Source: an uncultured Candidatus Saccharibacteria bacterium (GTDB taxonomy: Bacteria; Patescibacteriota; Saccharimonadia; Saccharimonadales; Saccharimonadaceae). Taken from it: a stretch of DNA of 64,000 nucleotides. The first letter of the stretch is position 1. Each line of letters begins with the position of its first letter. Location: NCBI GenBank assembly GCA_938045445.1, contig CALIMM010000012.1:1-64000 (forward strand), given 5' to 3'. This document shows, piece after piece, positions 17,881-26,700 of this stretch. Under the pieces are notes generated by a model, which was not told where the DNA came from, ran no database searches, and saw nothing but the letters and a program-made list of their open reading frames with translations. The translations under genes and the position numbers were made by a program.

Positions 17881-18330
17881 TTAAAATGGTATTTCTGATA
17901 GGTCAATCGGCTTGTCGTCAATGTCTTCGATGACAACATCCTGGCCGCTACCACTGTTAGCTGGCGCTGCAGCTGGTGTTGTATTTCCGTCAGCACGTCC
18001 ACCACCAACGAAGGTGAAGTCCTCTACTGTCACTTCTACAACAGAACGCTTGTTGCCGTCCTTATCGTCGTAGCTGCGCTGGTCGAGGCGACCACTGACG
18101 AGCAGCGGGCTACCCTTCTTCACATATTGCGCGATGGTTTCGCCAGTCCGTCCCCAGGCTACACAGTTAATGAAGCTGGTTTGGTCTTGGTTTTGGCCAT
18201 TTTGGTTGCGCCATGTGCGAGTGACCGCTAGTGTAAAATTCGCAACGTTCTGCCCACTTGCTGTGGTGCGCACCTCTATATCGCGCGTCAAATTGCCCAT
18301 CAAAATAACTTTGCTAAATCCTCGAGCCAT
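17881..18330 (-). CDS. ssb: single-stranded DNA-binding protein
   Basis: 149-residue OB-fold protein that coats single-stranded DNA in replication and repair. The N-terminal ~105 residues are the OB domain (KVILMGNLTRDIEVR..., FINCVAWGRTGE). A short Gly/Ala/Pro linker leads to the acidic tail ending DLSEIPF, the docking tip for partner proteins. Located between rpsF and rpsR as in many bacteria. Confidence 0.97.
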   Translation of the reverse strand: MARGFSKVILMGNLTRDIEVRTTASGQNVANFTLAVTRTWRNQNGQNQDQTSFINCVAWGRTGETIAQYVKKGSPLLVSGRLDQRSYDDKDGNKRSVVEVTVEDFTFVGGGRADGNTTPAAAPANSGSGQDVVIEDIDDKPIDLSEIPF

Positions 18331-18378
18331 ACATCCTCCTCGATTCTTTACTGTGGTTATGAATTGTTGTGGTAATTT

Positions 18379-18723
18379 TTACTCTTCTGTTTGGCGGCTG
18401 GCTTCGCGTGCTTTAGCCTCTGCCATCAGCTTGCGGCCCTTCTCGTCCACTTTGACGAGCAAGTAACGGATCACATCATCAGAAATATTCAGCGCATTGC
18501 TGATCTTGAGCGGTGCATCGGCAGGCAGCGCCACCTCAAAGTAGACATACACCGCAAAGTCTTCCTTCTTAATACTATACTGCAGCTTTTTCTTGCCCCA
18601 GTTGTCTTCGCTAGTAATAGAGCCACCAGCGCCGAGCACCAGCTCACGTACTTTAGCAAGTGGTACCTCAAGGTTTGATTCTAGATCTGGCCGAATCAAA
18701 ACCGTTAGTTCATATTGTTTCAT
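18379..18723 (-). CDS. rpsF: 30S ribosomal protein bS6
   Basis: 114-residue ribosomal protein of the central domain, partner of bS18. Seen: the MKQYELTVLIRP start, the SEDNWGKKKLQYSI strand pair and the FAVYVYFEV strand. ATG 18723 is chosen since AAAGGAGGT lies just upstream; an 8-codon extension has no support. First gene of rpsF-ssb-rpsR. Confidence 0.97.
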   Translation of the reverse strand: MKQYELTVLIRPDLESNLEVPLAKVRELVLGAGGSITSEDNWGKKKLQYSIKKEDFAVYVYFEVALPADAPLKISNALNISDDVIRYLLVKVDEKGRKLMAEAKAREASRQTEE

Positions 18724-18789
18724 ATGTAAACCTCCTTTGGGATCCATATGGATGTTTATCCGGACGATAAACTTAGGTTAATAACGCAT

Positions 18790-21650
18790 TATATTATACG
18801 CGAGACAGCCCGCAAAGTCTAGCAAGGTACAGGGGTGCAGTGGTGTTGTACTTTTTGCTTTTTCATTTTTTGTATTTATCTTGGCTCTACTCTATACACA
18901 GCTATTTATATTATTAGGTGCACACCCATGCTTCTCTTTCCACACGCTCACCCATCCCGCCATAAGCCAGTTGGCAGTGCAGTATAGTCATACACTTCAC
19001 CCACATTTTCAAAAAAATAATTATAGTATAGTGCTACAATTCGCTTGCTTCGCCCCATCACTATACTTAATGTATTATGCCCATATACTATTATGTATAA
19101 GCACACAAGAATACCTTTTGAGCTCTATTATATTTAGAAAATATTATTTATCATAAGTCAAAATGTGAAAAAATGAACCACCCTTACTTGTCGTGTATGT
19201 ATTACTTTGTCTTTCGCTTTTTTAGCTTTTTGATGCTGCGGTGTATATGCAAAAACTATCAAGTCAGTTTTCGCTTGTGCTTATTTCGCTATTGCTTCTG
19301 CCGTAAGCGAAGTATCACTTTACTACGTTTCTCGTGCATTTTTGTCAGAGCCACCTATGGCACTCCATAGCTCTATTGCACCCATCTCATTTTTGCACAT
19401 TGCTTACATAGAGCCAACTGCCCCGCCTCCATACATCGCACATTTGCACCAATACTTTACCATTTGTTTTCATATCATAAAGTACTATATATTGCAAAAT
19501 GTGAAAATTTTGAAAACTCCATTTGTGCCATCCACGACGCATCATTATTTTTTATATAAGTCATACATCGCACCTCACTAGATCGTGCAGATGTAATAAA
19601 CATGACCATTATATGATGCTTGCGCTTATCGCACATTCACTCACGCTCAATACATAATTAACCACCTACGCTCAAAATTACGAAAATATCACTATATTAA
19701 CCCACCCACTAGATCATACACATCACACTCCATCCATTTTTTAACTTCGCACTCACACTCCGAGGCTGTTTTATGCACCTTATGCTTTACCATACTGATT
19801 ATGCCTATATCACCATCAACCATCCTTTGCTTGCATTATGCAACTGATAATGAAAATTTGCTACGCTATCGTACTAGCATGACGCAGACGCAAATCCAGC
19901 TATCACGATTTTCTCACAAAGCACCCTCTTAGCCACAAAGTTACTCGCACCTACCATATATTTTGGCACACCAATGCCTACTATTTCTGACCCTCGTCGC
20001 ACCCATCTGCTTGGTTATGCAAATTTTGCTATCAAGCCTATCGCTGAATGTTTTTCTACCATTTTCACATACTCACCTCGCTCCAAGTGTACGCCACTAT
20101 GTCTCATAATGCAGAAAATTTTCGTCACGTATTCCATCGTTGCATCACGTCATGGCAAAAAATACCATTTTTTGTTTACAGCCAATCAACCACCACAATA
20201 CATAGTTCACATGTCATGCGCACCCCACCAAAATCATCACATTCTTTTGGCGCGCACGAACCATCATTGCTTCTTGGCACTATATTTCTGCACCACTTTG
20301 CCGGACTGAGTCTCGTTATTCTCAGATTTTTATTATGAATATCATTATATTCCGTTCACGAATTTTAGCATGATAGCTCTTTACTTAATTTACTTCTTAC
20401 ATTGCGTACAAGTCTCTTGCCTATGCGCAGGCCACGCATATCTTACCCAGGACAAGACAGCTTATTTGCTCAAGTAAGCTGTCTTCTCAATTCATCTCAC
20501 CACCTCACATTCATTTTTTGCACATTTCTATAATCGCAATGTGAAAATTTTGCACTGCTACAGTACGCAATTCATTTTTCATCACACATATTGTTGATTA
20601 CCTCTCCGTCCTTCTATCTAGCTGTAATAATTTTGCATGCTCTCTCATGATTCTGTATGCAAATGTACATATCGGCACTATGCTAATTTTATATTTGCCA
20701 TCAAACAATTTATTTTTGCATCATTCATCACTCGCATAGTAGCAAAAAATATTTTGCACGCACATTATGTTGCAAAGTTGCAAACGTTTTTGCTAGACAT
20801 CACTAATTTTTTATCAATAACAAATAGTACATCTGCGTTTTTTATTGCAGCGTCGCAATGCAACATTATTTTTGTCATGTATGTGCTACCTGCTTGCCGC
20901 TCCGATTTTCGAAAATGATCATTTTTTTGCAACAGTGCACTTCTCATGTTTTTCTGTATACAAAATTATAATGGTATAAACACCACACGCCAATCAGAAC
21001 GGACAAAAAATAATATTTTGCTGCAGAATAATTATTAATAGTGTAGTGTTCGCTCATATTTTTGCAAATCATTTTGCAAAAGTGCCTCAGCTACTGCAAA
21101 AAGCTGCTAGTAGCTCTGCACTATATTCTGCGCTTTTCTCATTTTTGCTTTTTATATTTCAATTCATACTGCTATCATGGTTCACCCACTTCGCGCCCAC
21201 TCCTATTCTCATCTATGAAGCAGCAAAAAATTGCATGAACGATTCTGCATATTGTTCATGCTCTCTTGTATTTCCTTTTCCACAGCATGCACGTCATCAT
21301 ATACAAAAAAGACATATTCGATAAAGTAATCGACTCACTTTGCGTACAAAATATTCATTACGATGCACTATGTATAGTACATGAGCGCATCTATACCCGC
21401 TTAATTTACCATTTACTAATCTGAATATATTCTTATTATATTCAGACATTCTCTTGCTCATTCTCAAGCAATTTATAATGCACAAAGAGAATCAATATAG
21501 CACACAAACACCCCTATAGCATAAAAACTATATTATTTTCTTACTAAAACGCGCACATTACATCAACCAATACACGCACTACTCAAAAGTTCAATGGCAT
21601 AGTACGCACCCCTTGTTTATTCTTTGCAATCACCATAGATTTTTTGCACA
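18790..21650. other. 2.9-kb A+T-rich non-coding island 2
   Basis: No supported gene. The plus strand is poor in G and rich in T and C, with many T-tract-GCA motifs: CATTTTTGCA at 19388-19397, longer T-tract forms near 20512 and 20924, TATTTTTGCA at 20711-20720 and ATATTTTTGCA near 21057. Short open frames are present but have no ribosome sites, no family features and composition like the rest of the island. The only strong secondary structure seen is the hairpin pair at 20421-20486. A stretch this long with no gene is very unusual for a streamlined genome. Confidence 0.65.
20421..20486. ncRNA. candidate structured RNA: two adjacent hairpins
   Basis: TATGCG/CGCATA with a 7-base loop (about 20422-20440), then a perfect 11-bp stem AAGACAGCTTA (20454-20464) with TAAGCTGTCTT (20475-20485) and a 10-base loop. 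The second hairpin lacks a T-run, so it is not a standard terminator. Strand and promoter are unknown. Confidence 0.35.
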
Positions 21651-21652
21651 GA

Positions 21653-21682
21653 AAAACCAGTGCTCTATGTGCACTGGTTTTA
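21653..21682 (-). terminator. rho-independent terminator
   Basis: Stem AAAACCAGTGC (21654-21664) with GCACTGGTTTT (21672-21682), T-run on the minus strand. It follows the unknown gene ending at 21726. Confidence 0.85.
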
Positions 21683-21725
21683 TGAGTATATGAGTAGATG
21701 AGTAACGGTAGGCAACCTGCACCTA

Positions 21726-22478
21726 CTATGCAGCCAACTCAAATTGGCTAGCTCCAAGACCGATCATACTGTCGAAGAATGGGACAAGAACCTTCACCTC
21801 CTTATCACCAAACTCACCGGGTATAATTTGGTCTGTATCTGTCACGTAGCATGGTTCTCTAACTACGACACCAAACAAATGATGCTCTGGGTTATCTGGG
21901 TGTGTACACAAAACAGCCCCTTCAAAGATGCCATATATTTGCTCATCCGGCCCAAACGGAATAACAAGCTGGCTATCCACATCACGGCGCACATCGTCTA
22001 AAGAAATCGCCGCCTCGGAATTGAGCGACGATGCGTATGGAGAATATTGGACATCGCTGTCCTTTGGACTCTTGACGTCTTCTTGGCTATCAAATATAAC
22101 CACTTTATCAACATCGAACTGAACCTTCTCCCCAATAGCAGGGCCACCTTCAACATCACGTAGCTTTGCAAACTCGTGCATCATCACATTTTTTGCACTA
22201 TTATCAAACGTGCCACCACGCGTCGCCTCAAGAAATACCTCTTGCAGTGCTTCTTGCACGTGCTTCATCCAGCCACTCTCTGGAGAATACTTGCTTGGGG
22301 CTTCGAAGCCACTACGCTTGTAATATGCTTCTTCGTCTATACATAGTCCATCATCTTCAGGATCTGTAAGGTTTTCTTTTTGCGTAGGATATTTTTCGAC
22401 TGCTGCTGATGCTACCGTCTCAAATGCACCTAAGCCCATTTCTTTGTTTAGTTTAGTAAATTCATTACTTTTACTCAT
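21726..22478 (-). CDS. unknown soluble protein, 250 residues
   Basis: No family recognised. Acidic protein without membrane segments or signal peptide. The first half is helical and charged, with a segment SGWMKHVQEALQEVFLEATRGG. The second half has beta-rich hydrophobic stretches (VIPFGPDEQIYGIFEGAVL, VKVLVPFFDSMIGLG) suggesting a compact domain. It is the only protein gene in the gene-poor stretch from 18.8 to 23.1 kb. It has its own terminator, and a TATAAA box 5 bp before the ATG. A stronger TATAAT (22601-22606) farther upstream could give a leader of about 120 bases. Confidence 0.72.
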   Translation of the reverse strand: MSKSNEFTKLNKEMGLGAFETVASAAVEKYPTQKENLTDPEDDGLCIDEEAYYKRSGFEAPSKYSPESGWMKHVQEALQEVFLEATRGGTFDNSAKNVMMHEFAKLRDVEGGPAIGEKVQFDVDKVVIFDSQEDVKSPKDSDVQYSPYASSLNSEAAISLDDVRRDVDSQLVIPFGPDEQIYGIFEGAVLCTHPDNPEHHLFGVVVREPCYVTDTDQIIPGEFGDKEVKVLVPFFDSMIGLGASQFELAA

Positions 22479-23142
22479 AGTTTTTTATACTCCGCACTAT
22501 GATTTTGGTTAACGGCATTGGCTCCTTTCTGCCGATTCCTCCCTGCTGCGTACGTTGTGGCGCTGGCAGCGTGGTAGTAAGTAATCGTATCAACTTGCAT
22601 TATAGCACAAAACCAGCGCCTGCAAAGCTATTTTTGGCCTTATTTTCGTATTATTTTCCCCATATGTACCCCTGTCGTACCAGTGGTGGCTATTTGCACG
22701 ATAATTACATATTTTTCGCAAGCATTTTGGTCTTGATTACGCGTTTTTCTCCTTCACAAATAATACCCTCACCGCCTACCTGCTCCTGCTCTGTCGCTGC
22801 ATGTGTGTAGCGCAAATATCAGCATGATGATACTACGCCACTCCAGCGCTGAAATAACTCTTCTGGCGATAAAGAGGTAGCCACTAGCAAAGCTGCCCAG
22901 CCCTAAGGCGCTGTATGCAGATTCTGCTGTGTAGCCTAGAGTCTAGATCTTATCCAAACCAATGCTAGACGGCCTCTCATGCCCAACCAAAGGCAAATCA
23001 ACATGCATAGCATACCCCTGTTATGCCAGGCTCTGCGGCAAACCACAGCACACCATCCACTATCACAGTCACTTACTATGCAGCCATAGCTAAACCGCCC
23101 AAGGATATACCTCGGGCGGCTGCGTATACTGTGCCGCAGAAC
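22479..23142. other. intergenic stretch with possible leader of the gene at 21726
   Basis: No RNA or protein gene can be supported. On the minus strand TATAAT at 22601-22606 could start a transcript that includes AAAGGAG followed by a 15-codon frame (MPLTKIIVRSIKNYE) whose stop overlaps the ATG at 22478, which hints at translational coupling. The rest (22650-23095) shows nothing clear. A CCGCCC/GGGCGG hairpin at about 23096-23124 may end rpsG transcription. Confidence 0.4.
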
Positions 23143-23622
23143 TTAGCCGCGAGCAAAGTGGGCAAAGGCGCGGTTGGCCTCGGCCATTTTGTGGGTGTCT
23201 TCCTTTTTCTTGAAGGCGACGCCGGTTTGGTTGCAGGCATCAACGATCTCTGTTGCCAGGCGCTTGCTATATGGCATACCGCTCTTCGATCGGGCAGCCT
23301 GCACTAGCCACATAAAGGCAAAGTGCTGCTGACGATGACCTTGGATGGGGAATGGAATCTGGTAGTTAGCACCACCAACGCGGCGACTCTTTACCTCAAA
23401 GCTAGGGCTGATGTTCTTGATGCAGGTCTCAAACACTTCCAGTGGATCCTCGCTCTTGAGGCTGCGGGCAGCTTGCTCGAGCGCACTATAGACAGCCCGC
23501 TCAGCAACTTGCTTTTTGCCATCCAGCATCGATTTGTTAATCAAGCGCTGCACCAGCACCGACTGGTACTTGCGGTCTGGCTTGATGGTGCGCTGGAGTT
23601 TTTTCGTGACTTTACGAGGCAT
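23143..23622 (-). CDS. rpsG: 30S ribosomal protein uS7
   Basis: 159-residue primary binder of the 16S rRNA 3' domain. The family core is complete: LVQRLINKSMLDGKK, the YQIPFPIQGHRQ beta-hairpin region and the AFAHFARG end. Length matches the common 156-residue form. It starts 2 bp after rpsL ends, so the two are co-transcribed. No fusA or tuf gene follows, unlike the str operon of many bacteria. Confidence 0.97.
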   Translation of the reverse strand: MPRKVTKKLQRTIKPDRKYQSVLVQRLINKSMLDGKKQVAERAVYSALEQAARSLKSEDPLEVFETCIKNISPSFEVKSRRVGGANYQIPFPIQGHRQQHFAFMWLVQAARSKSGMPYSKRLATEIVDACNQTGVAFKKKEDTHKMAEANRAFAHFARG

Positions 23623-23624
23623 GG

Positions 23625-24038
23625 TTAGTTACCCTCCTTCTTGGCGCCGTACTTGCTGCGGCCCTGCTTACGCTTCGATACCCCTTGCAGGTCGAGTGCA
23701 CCACGGACGATATGGTAGCGCACACCCGGGAGATCCGGCACACGGCCACCACGGACGAGCACCACAGCGTGCTCCTGCAGGTTGTGGCCTTCGCCGCCAA
23801 TGTAGGCCCAGACTTCGTGGCCGTTGGTGAGGCGGACACGAGCCACCTTGCGCATGGCGGAGTTTGGCTTCTTGGGGGTCTTGGTCGTTACCTTGACGCA
23901 GACACCACGCTTGAGTGGCGCATTTTGGTCGTAGTAGCGCACCTTGAGTGCGTTGTGGATGCGCCCCAGCGCTGGTGACTTCGACTTCCGGGCCGCCGTC
24001 TTGCGTGGCTTGCGCACCAATTGGTTGATGGTTGGCAT
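23625..24038 (-). CDS. rpsL: 30S ribosomal protein uS12
   Basis: 137-residue decoding-centre protein. The accuracy loop TTKTPKKPNSAMRKV is intact. In the second loop the residue equivalent to E. coli Lys87/88 is Pro (GGRVPDLPGV, Pro101 here), a position where replacement of Lys alters streptomycin response. A shared AAGGAG lies before the ATG. First gene of rpsL-rpsG with a leader of about 200 bases. Confidence 0.97.
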   Translation of the reverse strand: MPTINQLVRKPRKTAARKSKSPALGRIHNALKVRYYDQNAPLKRGVCVKVTTKTPKKPNSAMRKVARVRLTNGHEVWAYIGGEGHNLQEHAVVLVRGGRVPDLPGVRYHIVRGALDLQGVSKRKQGRSKYGAKKEGN

Positions 24039-24260
24039 GCAATTCTCCTTATTGCTTATTGTTCGGCTTCTATCGCTCGCCCCACTGTTGGGTCAGTAGT
24101 GCGGTAGCACAGAATACCTGCTACTGGGTTATCTAGCCCAGCATCTGTATGTACGATTGGGAGCAGCATCTCCGCCTCGTGTCTGTACCTTCTCCGCCAG
24201 GCAGCGCACTCACACCAGCGCCCCACCCCGAGAAGAGGAAACTCGTGTGGTATTATAGCA
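24039..24260 (-). promoter_or_regulatory. rpsL-rpsG promoter and long structured leader
   Basis: TTGATT and TATAAT (24252-24257) are spaced 18 bp apart and would start transcription near 24245, giving a leader of about 207 bases. Within it TGCTGGG/CCCAGTAGCA and GTAGCA/TGCTAC hairpins share the GTAGCA segment, so they exclude each other. Such leaders often serve ribosomal-protein feedback. A 70-codon open frame here has no protein-like features and is treated as leader. Confidence 0.5.
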
Positions 24261-24502
24261 TGGATCATTCTATTGAATCAATTGTGCGTGATATAATCAC
24301 TAAATGTTAATGTACCATGATGTACGATTAACTCGAAAAGCATATCTTAGAGTCGTTTATGATCAATCTATCATCTCTGCATATCATTCTTGTTATAGGC
24401 ACGATGTAGCATACGCTATGACCATAACCACAGTATCTCTTAGCCCTCCCTGCTTCCACCATTACTACAGCAGTAATCAGCGAATGTGTTACACTCATTA
24501 TT

Positions 24503-25675
24503 ATGAAACAAACTATCGAAAAAGCGGGCTTGCTGAGCCTGTCGCTTATACTTACATCGTCTGCTGCCATTGCCCCAGCCATCCCCGCAATGAAGGCATT
24601 TTATCACCAGTTTTCGGATACGCAGGTAGAGCTCATCCTGTCTATTCCGTCGCTATTTGTCATTCTCACACTGCTGGCCAATCATGCGATTCGCCGCGTG
24701 CTGTCTGAGCGACACATTATCATTATCAGCCTCATTCTCATTCCACTAGCTGGTGTAGTGCCATTTTTTGTTCAGGAGTATTGGCTCGTGCTGGCTTCGC
24801 GCGCGGCCTTTGGTATTGGGACAGGGCTCATCAATGCGGTGGCTATTACCATTCTCAGCGATTATTACACCGGCCGGGAACGTGCGCAAGTACTGGGCTG
24901 GCGCGTCTCTGCCGAAATCATTGGCTGTGCACTGCTCACTCTACTGGCTGGGCAGTTGATCAAAATTAGCTGGATGCACGCCTTCTTAATTTACACAGCC
25001 GGGCTCATCATTCTTGCTATATTCCTCACCTGCGCCCCACAGCAACAACCACAAGTGCCCACTGAGCCTACCAAGGCAGAGGGTGATTCGCCAACCGCTC
25101 ATTCGCTGAGCCGCCAGCAACTTGGCACTGTCATTGGACTAACACTGTGTGGGGTATGGTTTGTCTGCATCGATACATCGCTGGCGCTGCGCCTGCCTGA
25201 GATCACTATTGCGGCGGGTTTTGGCTCAGCCACAGACGCAAGCATCATCCTCAGCCTCAAGCAAATCATGGGGATTATCGCTGGTGCAGTATTTGTCTAT
25301 GCGGTGAGTCGGTACAAGCAGCGGCTCTTGGCATTGTCTGCTCTGCTCATTGGTGTCGTGTTGCTTGGCTTGTCACTATCGCCAACGATTTGGCTGCTTG
25401 GCCTTTCGTCCTTTGGGGTTGGCTTCGTCTATAGCATCATCCTCTCAACCATATTCCACCGATTGTCAGACGAAGTCCCTGCACAATCGCGCAGCACAGC
25501 CACAGCAATTGTCCTCGTTGGATGCAATCTCGGTGGTGGCAGCGCACCATATGTTTTGCAGCTGTTTTCGTGGTTGGGCGCTCGAGGGCTGGCAGTCTTC
25601 GCTTGGTTTGGAGTATTGTCTTTGATGATTGGCATCAGTCTATGGCTCTCTCACCGATACGCACGTCGTCAATAA
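24503..25675 (+). CDS. MFS transporter
   Basis: Major facilitator superfamily permease, 390 residues with about twelve hydrophobic segments in two six-helix halves joined by a polar loop (about residues 185-210, PTEPTKAEGDSPTAH). The region after helix 4 (RAAFGIGTGLINAVAITILS) is typical of drug/H+ antiporters of the DHA1 kind. Substrate cannot be told. TACACT ends 7 bp before the ATG, so the mRNA is probably leaderless. It stands alone between rpsL and pheA. Confidence 0.9.
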   Translation: MKQTIEKAGLLSLSLILTSSAAIAPAIPAMKAFYHQFSDTQVELILSIPSLFVILTLLANHAIRRVLSERHIIIISLILIPLAGVVPFFVQEYWLVLASRAAFGIGTGLINAVAITILSDYYTGRERAQVLGWRVSAEIIGCALLTLLAGQLIKISWMHAFLIYTAGLIILAIFLTCAPQQQPQVPTEPTKAEGDSPTAHSLSRQQLGTVIGLTLCGVWFVCIDTSLALRLPEITIAAGFGSATDASIILSLKQIMGIIAGAVFVYAVSRYKQRLLALSALLIGVVLLGLSLSPTIWLLGLSSFGVGFVYSIILSTIFHRLSDEVPAQSRSTATAIVLVGCNLGGGSAPYVLQLFSWLGARGLAVFAWFGVLSLMIGISLWLSHRYARRQ

Positions 25676-25868
25676 TTTTTGAATCCTAGAGCCCACTTTT
25701 CAATAGCAAACTCCTCTATAATATATTCTTTCACTCTGACCCAAATACTGAATATTCTCAAAGTATATTCATAATCATCGCGATGTGGAGCGAAACGCAA
25801 GGCGCGACATTATGCTATATATTAGACAGAAAACCCCTGTCGTCGCTACCCCGTGCTATACTAATCTC

Positions 25869-26675
25869 ATGCATATTGCCATCCAAGGTCAAGCAGGGTC
25901 GTTTCATGAGCAGGCAGCGCAGCAGTGGTTTGGGCCGCAGGTCAATACCGTACCGTGCACGACGTTTCGCGATGTTTTCCATGCGTACGCGACTGGCCAA
26001 GCCGAAGGTATCGTTGTGGCGGTGGAAAACACACTCTACGGAACAATCAACGAGCCGTACCACTACCTCGAAACATGCCCGCTACCCATCATTGGTGAGG
26101 TACGTCTTACCATTGAGCAGATGCTCATTGCACTACCTGGCGCTCACCTAGCTGATATTACCGAGGTGTACTCGCACCCTGTGGCACTTGCGCAGTGCCA
26201 GCGCTTTCTTACTACCGAGCTGCCGCATGCGGTGCAGAATGAATTTTTCGATACAGCGGGAGCGGTCGCCTATATCAAAGCAGCCGGCGACCCGCACAAA
26301 GCCGCCATCGCTGGCCACGCTGCTGCTACTCTCCATCACCTGCCCATCCTGCGCCGTAGCATCCAAGATAGCCACGATAACATCACCCGCTTCATCGTTC
26401 TCGCGCCAGGCCACGCACCAGCCCATACCAACCGCGCCACGCTCGTCGTCACGACCAATCACCAGCCTGGTGCACTACTTGAGGTATTGCGCATCTTCGC
26501 CGCGGCAGGCATCAATATCAGCAGCCTGCAGTCTCAGCCCATCGTCGGCCAGCCCTGGCAATACAAATTCTTCCTCGTCGTCGACAGCGCTGGTGCCCCA
26601 CTCAAGCACGCCCTGCGCGCCATTGAGCAAAGCGACCATACTGTACGGCTGCTGGGTGAGTATTGTGCGGGGTGA
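25869..26675 (+). CDS. pheA: prephenate dehydratase
   Basis: Converts prephenate to phenylpyruvate in phenylalanine synthesis. 268 residues without a chorismate mutase domain. Seen: the N-terminal IQGQAGSFHEQAA motif, the catalytic-site TRF motif in DNITRFIVL near residue 177, and a C-terminal ACT domain starting near 190. In the ACT domain the GALV motif is PGALLEVL, while the Phe-binding ESRP motif is replaced by QSQP, so feedback control may be weakened. TATACT ends exactly 6 bp before ATG 25869. No other shikimate-pathway gene is in the window. Confidence 0.93.
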   Translation: MHIAIQGQAGSFHEQAAQQWFGPQVNTVPCTTFRDVFHAYATGQAEGIVVAVENTLYGTINEPYHYLETCPLPIIGEVRLTIEQMLIALPGAHLADITEVYSHPVALAQCQRFLTTELPHAVQNEFFDTAGAVAYIKAAGDPHKAAIAGHAAATLHHLPILRRSIQDSHDNITRFIVLAPGHAPAHTNRATLVVTTNHQPGALLEVLRIFAAAGINISSLQSQPIVGQPWQYKFFLVVDSAGAPLKHALRAIEQSDHTVRLLGEYCAG

Positions 26676-26700
26676 GTCTGCGAGCACACTGCCCGCTGCC

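Noticed and set aside
15253..21650. Replication origin in the A+T-rich islands
   Set aside because: No cluster of TTATnCACA DnaA boxes and no dnaA, dnaN or rpmH nearby.
24056..24268. 70-codon open frame upstream of rpsL
   Set aside because: It covers the promoter and structured leader of rpsL-rpsG and has no ribosome site; treated as untranslated leader.
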